Shown piece by piece: positions 1 to 5,470 of a stretch of 8,269 nucleotides of DNA; positions within the stretch are counted from its first letter, which is position 1, and the number at the start of each line of letters is the position of its first letter. A model generated the notes under the pieces. That model had not been told where the DNA came from. It did no database searches and worked only from the letters and a program-made list of their open reading frames with translations. The DNA is from CAZIWX01 sp964543125. GTDB taxonomy: Bacteria > Fidelibacterota > UBA8477. The translations under genes and the position numbers were made by a program. The DNA lies in assembly GCA_964543125.1 (NCBI GenBank), contig CAZIWX010000109.1, positions 1-8,269 of the forward strand, given 5' to 3'.

Positions 1-2
1 AT

Positions 3-266
3 ACACCCGTTCTCGGCATCGTTGAAAATATGAGCTACTATGTATGTCCCAATTGTGGCCATGAAACGGAAATTTTCAGCCGGGGCGGCGGTGAACGTGA
101 GAGTCAGCGCTTAAAGGTGCCGTTGCTGGGACGCATTCCTCTGAATGAAGAGGTGATGCAAGCCGGTGAACATGGTGAACCTTTGGCGATCTACCGGGAA
201 GATTCAGAAATTACCCGGGAATTCAGCCACCTGGCGGAGCAACTTATTAAAACTGTAGCACATTAA
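3..266 (+). CDS. mrp: Mrp/ApbC-family Fe-S cluster carrier ATPase, C-terminal part (5' end outside window)
   Basis: The frame is open to the left edge, so only the last 87 codons are present. The visible start reads TPVLGIVENMSYYVCPNCGHE. The G-[IV]-[VI]-E-N-M-S stretch followed by a CPNCG pair is the hallmark of the C-terminal region of Mrp/ApbC/NBP35-type P-loop ATPases. The two cysteines (codons at 45-47 and 54-56) are those that, in the family, hold a bridging [4Fe-4S] cluster at the dimer interface. Next come the usual KVPLLGRIPL and a D/E-rich, amphipathic tail. The family carries Fe-S clusters to apo-proteins in the cytoplasm using ATP. The Walker A and Walker B (deviant) motifs lie outside the window and cannot be checked. 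A DUF59 gene follows 35 nt downstream, a partner that is often fused to Mrp. The ATG at 30 is internal, not the gene start. Confidence 0.93.
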   Translation, partial: TPVLGIVENMSYYVCPNCGHETEIFSRGGGERESQRLKVPLLGRIPLNEEVMQAGEHGEPLAIYREDSEITREFSHLAEQLIKTVAH

Positions 267-301
267 ATTCCGCTGCTATCAGTTCAGCACATTGAGGATG
301 A

Positions 302-604
302 ATGATGATTACTGAAGATAAAGTGATGGATGCGTTAAAAAAATGCTACGATCCGGAGATCCCGGTAAATGTTGTAGACCTGGGTTTGGTCTATGATGTA
401 CACGTCGATGAAGCTCGGGTGAATGTCAAAATGACGCTGACTGCCATGGGATGTCCGATGTCAGCCCAGATCAGTGAAGATGCCCGGAATAAAATTCAGG
501 CAATCGAAGGAGTTGAGCATGCCCAAGTGGATATTGTGTGGGAACCGCGGTGGTCACCGGAGATGATTTCAACTGCGGGCCGAAAAACACTGGGAATGGA
601 ATAA
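302..604 (+). CDS. DUF59 / MIP18-family (SufT/PaaD-like) iron-sulfur assembly protein
   Basis: A 100-residue protein made of one DUF59 domain. The signature DPEIPVNVVDLGLVY is at residues 17-31. The conserved cysteine of the TAMGCP motif is C51, and the C-terminal block W80-x-P-x-W84-SP-x-M-x(4)-GR-x-x-LG is the family's usual ending. Proteins of this type (SufT, PaaD, eukaryotic MIP18/CIAO2) help mature Fe-S proteins in the cytosol, and the reactive Cys is thought to bind a cluster or metal. Its place directly after mrp supports that role, because many Mrp proteins carry the same domain fused at their N-terminus. Two adjacent ATGs (302 and 305) are possible starts. A GAGG at 294-297 is 4 nt from the first and 7 nt from the second, so 305 may be the true start. 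I cannot separate SufT, PaaD and a generic Mrp partner, so no gene symbol is given. The absence of paa genes makes PaaD unlikely. Confidence 0.92.
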   Translation: MMITEDKVMDALKKCYDPEIPVNVVDLGLVYDVHVDEARVNVKMTLTAMGCPMSAQISEDARNKIQAIEGVEHAQVDIVWEPRWSPEMISTAGRKTLGME

Positions 605-627
605 CCTGGCACTCCGCCCACCATTTC

Positions 628-645
628 ACCCCGCAAATTCGGGGT
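628..645. other. Perfect inverted repeat (6-bp stem, 6-nt loop) after the DUF59 gene; possible weak terminator
   Basis: ACCCCG at 628-633 pairs perfectly with CGGGGT at 640-645 around the loop CAAATT. It sits 23 nt past the DUF59 stop and just before the promoter at 657, where a terminator for the mrp-DUF59 transcript would be expected. No run of T follows (the next bases are ATCCATCG), so it does not meet the standard for an intrinsic terminator. It could be a pause, Rho-linked or RNA-end-stabilising hairpin, or chance. Confidence 0.35.
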
Positions 646-656
646 ATCCATCGACC

Positions 657-685
657 TTGACAGGTCTGAAGCCCGCGGCTATATT
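657..685 (+). promoter_or_regulatory. Predicted housekeeping-sigma promoter of the uppS-bamA-skp-lpx operon
   Basis: The -35 box TTGACA (657-662) is a perfect consensus match. A 17-nt spacer follows, then TATATT (680-685), five of six matches to TATAAT. Transcription would begin near 690-697, leaving a leader of only about 17-24 nt before the uppS ATG at 714. The same bases also roughly fit the Bacteroidota-type promoter (TTG, about 20 nt, TAnnTTTG): TTG at 657-659 and TATATTGG at 680-687, with one mismatch in the second element. Either reading places a start site in this gap. It lies in the widest gap of the cluster and upstream of six tightly spaced genes, which supports it as the operon promoter. 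Confidence 0.7.
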
Positions 686-699
686 GGCGCGCTTTGAAC

Positions 700-717
700 A
701 TGAGTAGCGTCGTATGA
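700..717 (+). other. Five-codon leader mini-ORF overlapping the uppS start (ATGA), possible translational coupling
   Basis: ATG at 700-702 opens a reading frame MSSVV that stops with TGA at 715-717, sharing the bases ATGA with the uppS start at 714-716. No convincing Shine-Dalgarno sequence precedes the uppS ATG, and the predicted transcript start lies only a few bases before 700. Ribosomes starting at 700 could therefore stop and restart on uppS. This is a geometric observation, and a match this short can arise by chance. Confidence 0.25.
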
Positions 718-1478
718 GTCAAGATTTAACAGCATTAAAAGCCGAAGTTCTGGCGGCTGGGAACCTCCCCGAGCATATCGCGATTATCATGGATGGCAAC
801 GGCCGGTGGGCTAAGGAGCGAAATTTACCCCGGGTGGCGGGACATGCCGAAGGAATCAAATCAGTTCGGGTTGTCACTAAGATTTGTGGTGAGATTGGTA
901 TCAAATTCCTGACTCTGTTTACTTTTTCCAGTGAGAATTGGCAGCGGCCGAAGCTGGAAGTTTCAGCCTTAATGCATTTACTACTGGACACTATCAAGCG
1001 CGAAGTTGAAGATTTAGACCGGAACAATGTACGACTGTCCGTCATTGGACGCTTAATGGATTTGCCGGAGGCGCCTCGCCGGGGGATGGAAGCCGCGCTT
1101 GAACGCCTCTCCCATAATACCGGCCTCGGTTTGAATCTCGCCTTAAGTTATGGCTCACGCCAGGAGATCATGGAAGCAGTCAATCAGATTGGTCAGGATG
1201 TCCTTGATGGGAAATTGACCCCCGGAGAAATAACCGCCGCGGATATCAGCCGGCGTCTTTACACGGCGAATATGCCGGACCCGGATCTGCTGATTCGTAC
1301 CAGTGGCGAAGCCCGTATCAGTAATTTTTTGCTCTGGCAAATGGCCTACACCGAAATGTATATAACACCCGTGTTTTGGCCCGCGTTTCGGGAAACCGAA
1401 TTACTTCTCGCAGTTCGAGATTTTCAAGGGCGGGAACGGCGGTTTGGCAAAGTGAGCGAACAGCTCCGACACTCATAA
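714..1478 (+). CDS. uppS: Isoprenyl transferase / undecaprenyl diphosphate synthase
   Basis: A 254-residue cis-prenyltransferase of normal family length. It condenses isopentenyl diphosphate onto farnesyl diphosphate in cis to make undecaprenyl diphosphate, the precursor of the carrier lipid for peptidoglycan and O-antigen units, at the cytoplasmic face of the inner membrane. The family motifs are complete: HIAIIMDGNGRWA at residues 21-33 with the catalytic/Mg-binding D27 and N29, H44, FSSENWQRP at 71-79, and RTSGEARISNFLLWQ at 195-209 with the diphosphate-binding R195 and R201, then E214. ATG at 714 gives a start seven residues before the usual amphipathic lead-in; its Shine-Dalgarno is weak or absent. 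It lies 28 nt after the predicted promoter's -10 box and 25 nt before bamA, so it is the first gene of the operon. Unlike the proteobacterial arrangement, cdsA, dxr and rseP are not between it and bamA. Confidence 0.97.
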   Translation: MSQDLTALKAEVLAAGNLPEHIAIIMDGNGRWAKERNLPRVAGHAEGIKSVRVVTKICGEIGIKFLTLFTFSSENWQRPKLEVSALMHLLLDTIKREVEDLDRNNVRLSVIGRLMDLPEAPRRGMEAALERLSHNTGLGLNLALSYGSRQEIMEAVNQIGQDVLDGKLTPGEITAADISRRLYTANMPDPDLLIRTSGEARISNFLLWQMAYTEMYITPVFWPAFRETELLLAVRDFQGRERRFGKVSEQLRHS

Positions 1479-1503
1479 AATTACGGAAAAGCGCACGCGG
1501 ATT

Positions 1504-3885
1504 ATGTGGAAATTCCCTCGAAGATTACTTGTCATTAGCATCGGCTTAGTATTGGTTGGCTCGCTATTCGCGCAGACGGCCAAGGTGAAAATATTCAGCA
1601 TTAGCGTGGTGGGAAATAGAACCGCCTCGCCTAATGTCATTATCCAAAATTCCGGACTACGCGCGGGTACCGAAGTCAATGCGGATACTTTTGGTGATGC
1701 GGTACGCCAATTGTGGAATTTAGGTTTATTTTCCGATATCAAGATTATTGCTGATCAGCAAACTCCGGATGGCTTGTATGTCATCATTTCAGTGGAAGAA
1801 TTTCCGCGATTGGATAAAGTCGTTCTGAAGAGTAATAAGAAGCTAAAGAAGAAAGATATCGAAGAGAAGATCAAGATGTATTCCGGGCAGGTCCTGTCAC
1901 CCGCGGCTGTGTATGAAGCTCAACGGATGATCAGGGACATGTATCTTGAAAAAGGATATCTGCTGGCCAAGGTCACCCCCACAACTTTTAAGGGTGTGAA
2001 AGAAAACACCCGCGGTGTGCAATTTGAAATTCTGGAAAATAAGAAAGTCAAAGTCTACGGTATTGATTTTATAGGCAATCAGGAAGTCAGTGATTTCAAA
2101 CTCCGGCGTAAGTTGGAAAAGATCAAACAGGAACGCTGGTGGAAATTCTGGTCGGAAGCCGAATATAGCGCTGATAATCTCCATGCTGATGAGGGTAAAA
2201 TCGTAGACTACTATAAATCACTGGGGTATCGGGATGCGGAAGTCTTGGGGGACAGCGTTTATTACAGCAAAAACCTGAAGCACATGTTTATCGATGTACA
2301 TGTGTATGAAGGTGCAAAATACAAATACGGCAGTGTGGTCATTACCGGTAATACGATCTTTCCCACTGATAAATTGATGAAAGCGCTGGATATCAAACGC
2401 GGCGATGTTTATGATGCTGAAAAGCTTAATGAGAAGATTGAAAACAATATTCGTGGCGCTTATATGGATCGGGGCTATCTGTATGCGCAGGTAAATCCGG
2501 TAGAAATTCCGGTAGCGGCCGATACGGTTGATCTGAAAATTGATATCGTGGAATATAATCCGGTCAAGATTCGCCAGATCAATATTGTAGGTAATGACAA
2601 AACCAAGGAAAATGTTATCCGGCGCGAACTGCTGGTTTTCCCGGGTGATCAATTTAGCCGCTCGGCCCTAATGCGGTCGCAGCGGGAAATTATGATCCTG
2701 AATTATTTCAACAACGTGACGCCGGATGTTATCCCGGTGGACAATGAAAACATCGATCTGGAGTTTACGGTAGAGGAAAAACAGACTGGAATGGCTACCG
2801 CCAGCGCCGGATACAGTCAACAAGACGGCTTAATTGGTACGGTTGGTATGCAGTTTCCCAATTTTCTGGGCAATGGTCAGCAGTTATCATTCAATCTGCA
2901 ACGCGCTTACAATTACCGGTCTTACTCGGTTAGTTTTACGGAACCCTGGTTATTCGATACACCCAATCTATTAGGCGTATCCTTGTTTGATACGGATCGA
3001 TCCCTGGGCAATACTTCCAGCCTTTTCAGCTCTCAATCGTCTTCTTCGTACACGCCCTACTATATGCATTCCACTGGTGGATCATTCACTTTTGGACGCC
3101 GCTTCCGCTGGCCGGATAATTATTTTAAGGGTCGCTGGATTTTTCAGGCTGCAAAAAACAATTACGATCTCAACCGGGTATATGATTGGTCTATTTTCGA
3201 TGTAGTGAATCCCCGGCATCTGGAAAAAACCGGCGGACTGAGTCTCCGTCAGATTATCACCCGTGACTCACGAAATGCGCCGGAATTTCCTACGGGAGGT
3301 TCGGTTCTGTCACTGACCACCACCTACAGCGGTGGTTTACTGGGTGGCAATGAAAGTTATTTCAAACAGGAAGGCAATTTGGAGTGGTTCAGCCCCTTGG
3401 GCAATGACAATATCACCTGGCGGAATTATTCCGAGCTCGGATATTTGAGCCCGCTGGATAAGAATCCGGCTCATATCATCCCGTATAATGAATATTTTTT
3501 CATGGGCGGCGCCGGTTTGATCTGGGGAACCTCCTTACGGGGGTATCCCGAGCGCTCCGTGGGACCGGTCTACACCAGTTCATCGAGTTGGTTTGGCGGC
3601 AAGAGTTTATTTAAGGTTACCAGCGAACTTCGGTTTAAACTATCGCCCAATCCGCTCTTATATTTACTGGTCTTTGCAGAGGCGGGGAATACCTGGCGGG
3701 ATTGGGACGAAATCAATCTGTATGACCTGAAACGATCAGTCGGGATTGGTGGCCGAATCATCATGCAACCCATCGGATTATTAGGGATTGACTTGGGTTG
3801 GGGTTTTGACCGGCCCTCGCTGGGGTTACCCAAAGCAAGTTGGAAATCACCAGAGGTACATTTCATCTTTGGGCAGCAATTTTAA
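1504..3885 (+). CDS. bamA: Outer membrane protein assembly factor BamA (Omp85 family)
   Basis: A 793-residue Omp85 protein, full length for BamA. It inserts and folds beta-barrel proteins into the outer membrane. Residues 1-24 form a Sec signal peptide (MWKFPRR, hydrophobic core, ending SLFAQ). Five POTRA repeats follow at about 28-99, 100-178, 180-268, 271-349 and 354-425. Typical cores include the 'I-x-F/V-x-GN' starts at 187-192, 278-283 and 359-364. The barrel spans about 428-793, with the BamA block FTEPWLFDTP at 478-487. The loop-6 tip is LRGY at 678-681, where Proteobacteria have VRGF; the key arginine is kept. The chain ends in Phe, the usual C-terminal aromatic of outer-membrane barrels. 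An aromatic cluster RWWKFW at 211-216 sits in POTRA3. A serine-rich stretch at 505-515 is probably a surface loop. The ATG at 1504 is followed at once by the signal peptide; its ribosome site is weak. The skp gene next door encodes the chaperone feeding this machine. Confidence 0.97.
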   Translation: MWKFPRRLLVISIGLVLVGSLFAQTAKVKIFSISVVGNRTASPNVIIQNSGLRAGTEVNADTFGDAVRQLWNLGLFSDIKIIADQQTPDGLYVIISVEEFPRLDKVVLKSNKKLKKKDIEEKIKMYSGQVLSPAAVYEAQRMIRDMYLEKGYLLAKVTPTTFKGVKENTRGVQFEILENKKVKVYGIDFIGNQEVSDFKLRRKLEKIKQERWWKFWSEAEYSADNLHADEGKIVDYYKSLGYRDAEVLGDSVYYSKNLKHMFIDVHVYEGAKYKYGSVVITGNTIFPTDKLMKALDIKRGDVYDAEKLNEKIENNIRGAYMDRGYLYAQVNPVEIPVAADTVDLKIDIVEYNPVKIRQINIVGNDKTKENVIRRELLVFPGDQFSRSALMRSQREIMILNYFNNVTPDVIPVDNENIDLEFTVEEKQTGMATASAGYSQQDGLIGTVGMQFPNFLGNGQQLSFNLQRAYNYRSYSVSFTEPWLFDTPNLLGVSLFDTDRSLGNTSSLFSSQSSSSYTPYYMHSTGGSFTFGRRFRWPDNYFKGRWIFQAAKNNYDLNRVYDWSIFDVVNPRHLEKTGGLSLRQIITRDSRNAPEFPTGGSVLSLTTTYSGGLLGGNESYFKQEGNLEWFSPLGNDNITWRNYSELGYLSPLDKNPAHIIPYNEYFFMGGAGLIWGTSLRGYPERSVGPVYTSSSSWFGGKSLFKVTSELRFKLSPNPLLYLLVFAEAGNTWRDWDEINLYDLKRSVGIGGRIIMQPIGLLGIDLGWGFDRPSLGLPKASWKSPEVHFIFGQQF

Positions 3886-3893
3886 AGGATAAG

Positions 3894-3900
3894 AAGGAGG
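3894..3900 (+). promoter_or_regulatory. Strong Shine-Dalgarno sequence setting the GTG start of skp
   Basis: AAGGAGG lies 4 nt before GTG at 3905-3907. It is the best ribosome site in the window. It supports the non-ATG start, which is also the one that gives a complete signal peptide. Together with the 19-nt gap after bamA it suggests separate, efficient initiation of the chaperone gene. Confidence 0.75.
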
Positions 3901-3904
3901 GACC

Positions 3905-4426
3905 GTGTTTGGTCGAAAATCAATTTACCTGGCGCTTGGACTGCTCTTAGCGACAGGATTATTCGCTCAGAAATTTGGCTATATCAATTCGGAAGTCATT
4001 TTAAATGATTTTGAAGAGTTTCGTGAGGCTCAAAGTAAACTGGAAGTTGAAGGCAAGCGTATCCAGGATCAATATTACGGAATGGCCGGTGAACTGGATA
4101 GTCTCCAACAGGAATATGAGCGTCAGAAATTCATCATGACCGAGGCGAATCGCAAAGCCAAGGAGAATGAAATAAAAACATTGAGTGATCAACTACGCAA
4201 ATTTCAGGTTGAAAAATTGGGACCAAAGGGTGAAATCTACCAGAAACAACAGGCCTTGGCGGCTCCCATACTTGATAAGATCAACAAAGCCATCAAAAAG
4301 GTGGGACAGGAGTACCAGTACGATTTTATTTTCGACACCGTGGCCGGGAATATTCTGTACGCCAAGGACACCTATGATCTCACAAATGTGGTTCTGAACG
4401 AGTTGCGTAAAGGTGGAGCAAAATAA
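3905..4426 (+). CDS. skp: Periplasmic chaperone of the Skp/OmpH family
   Basis: A 173-residue OmpH/Skp-type protein. It binds unfolded outer-membrane proteins in the periplasm and hands them to the BamA machine. Residues 1-22 are a signal peptide (basic FGRKS, hydrophobic stretch, LFAQ). The mature part opens with KFGYINSEVILNDFEEF, the family's short beta strand plus 'y-i-n-s' motif. A long charged helical region at about 40-130 (heptad-like Leu, Lys and Glu, with many Gln) would form the coiled-coil arms. The C-terminal block YQYDFIFDT...NILYA at 138-153 rebuilds the trimer base as in other members. The start is GTG with a strong ribosome site. The position between bamA and lpxD is the classic Skp location. 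Bacteroidota often carry two tandem ompH copies here; only one is present. Confidence 0.93.
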   Translation: MFGRKSIYLALGLLLATGLFAQKFGYINSEVILNDFEEFREAQSKLEVEGKRIQDQYYGMAGELDSLQQEYERQKFIMTEANRKAKENEIKTLSDQLRKFQVEKLGPKGEIYQKQQALAAPILDKINKAIKKVGQEYQYDFIFDTVAGNILYAKDTYDLTNVVLNELRKGGAK

Positions 4427-4429
4427 ATA

Positions 4430-5455
4430 TTGGCCATTGAGTTGTTGGTCTTAGCCCAAACCCTGGGTGGTAAACTCGAGGGGGATGGGACTCAAATTAT
4501 CCGGCGCGTGAATGAAATAACAGCCGCCGGTCCGGGTGATATCTCCTTTATCACCAACCCTAAGTACAAGCACTATTCCGATTCGACCCAGGCCACGGCC
4601 CTGATCGTGGGGAATGACCTCGATGTGAAATTCCCAAACCTGATTCGGATGGACAATCCCTATGCCGGTATGGTCAAGGCACTATATCTCCTGAACCATG
4701 AATCCCGGGAAGCAATACCGGGAATTCACCCCACGGCAGTGATTGCGGATTCTGCCGAGATTTCAGATTCCGCGGAAATCGGACCGCTCGCGGTGGTGGG
4801 ACCCAACGCTAAAATTGGCGCTCATACTATTCTGGAGAGTCAGGTAACGGTAGGTGCCCACACGACAGTTGGGAACAAATGTTGGATACATCCCCACGTA
4901 AGTGTTTATCACGGGATAACCATTGGAAATGAGGTTGAAATTCACAGCGGCACGGTTATTGGCAGTGATGGATTCGGATTTCTGCCGACTCCCGAAGGTG
5001 TTTTGAAAATCCCCCAAACCGGGTCGGTTATTATCGAAAATAAAGTGGAAATTGGGGCCAATTGTGCCATTGACCGGGGAACCATTGGTCCCACTATTAT
5101 TGGTGAATCGACAAAGCTGGACAATTTGATCCATATTGCCCATAATGTCCGCCTTGGCAAGGGCTGCTTTATTACCGCGCAAGTAGGTCTTGCCGGTAGT
5201 GCGACAGTGGGTGATTTTGTTCAAATGGGGGGACAAAGTGGCGTTATTGGCCATGTGCGGGTCGGTAAGGGCGTCAGTATTGCCACGCGGGGTGGCGTTA
5301 CTCGCGATATACCGGATGGGCAAACCGTTAGTGGTTTCCCGGCGCGGCTACACAAAGAAGCATTGAAAAAAGATGCCTATATCAGAAAAATCCCGGAACT
5401 TGTAAAACGCCTTAAAGCGGTTGAGGATCAGTTAGGAAAAGCAGAGAAAGCATAG
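4430..5455 (+). CDS. lpxD: UDP-3-O-(3-hydroxyacyl)glucosamine N-acyltransferase LpxD
   Basis: A 341-residue acyltransferase, the same length as E. coli LpxD. It adds the second 3-hydroxyacyl chain, from acyl-ACP, to the 2-amino group of UDP-3-O-acyl-glucosamine, the third step of lipid A synthesis, in the cytoplasm. Residues 1-95 are the uridine-binding N-terminal domain (GDISFITNPKY at 36-46). Residues 100-290 are a left-handed beta-helix of hexapeptide repeats with the LpxD mark GSDGFGF at 178-184. The catalytic His is H238 in NLIHIAHN, equivalent to E. coli H239. A charged C-terminal helix follows at 307-340. The start is TTG: no in-frame ATG occurs until codon 74, and AGGTGGAG at 4411-4418, inside the end of skp, is 11 nt upstream. 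Only 3 nt separate it from skp, so the two are probably translated together. Confidence 0.96.
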   Translation: MAIELLVLAQTLGGKLEGDGTQIIRRVNEITAAGPGDISFITNPKYKHYSDSTQATALIVGNDLDVKFPNLIRMDNPYAGMVKALYLLNHESREAIPGIHPTAVIADSAEISDSAEIGPLAVVGPNAKIGAHTILESQVTVGAHTTVGNKCWIHPHVSVYHGITIGNEVEIHSGTVIGSDGFGFLPTPEGVLKIPQTGSVIIENKVEIGANCAIDRGTIGPTIIGESTKLDNLIHIAHNVRLGKGCFITAQVGLAGSATVGDFVQMGGQSGVIGHVRVGKGVSIATRGGVTRDIPDGQTVSGFPARLHKEALKKDAYIRKIPELVKRLKAVEDQLGKAEKA

Positions 5456-5470
5456 AAGGCATTGAATCCC

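Noticed and set aside
30..266. A separate 78-residue CxxC zinc-ribbon-like protein starting at ATG 30
   Set aside because: The frame is open upstream to the window edge and reads TPVLGIVEN before this Met, as Mrp/ApbC proteins do. It is the C-terminal part of a larger gene.
719..1045. 108-codon reverse-strand open frame within uppS
   Set aside because: Antisense to the catalytic half of uppS; no domain pattern, and it would end inside a conserved gene.
2218..2652. 144-codon reverse-strand open frame within bamA
   Set aside because: Antisense to POTRA3-5 of bamA with no domain or start context. Shadow frame.
4730..5300. Possible DNA repeat array in lpxD, and similarly in lpxA
   Set aside because: The periodicity is in the protein (hexapeptide beta-helix repeats), and the underlying DNA is not a direct repeat or CRISPR array.
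4763..5323. 186-codon reverse-strand open frame within lpxD
   Set aside because: It lies entirely antisense to the hexapeptide repeats of lpxD. The repeated codon pattern there keeps the opposite strand free of stops.
5462..5470. TTG at 5462 as the start of lpxC-fabZ
   Set aside because: The AGAAGG site ends only 2 nt before it, whereas ATG 5471 has workable spacing. Kept as an alternative in the gene entry.
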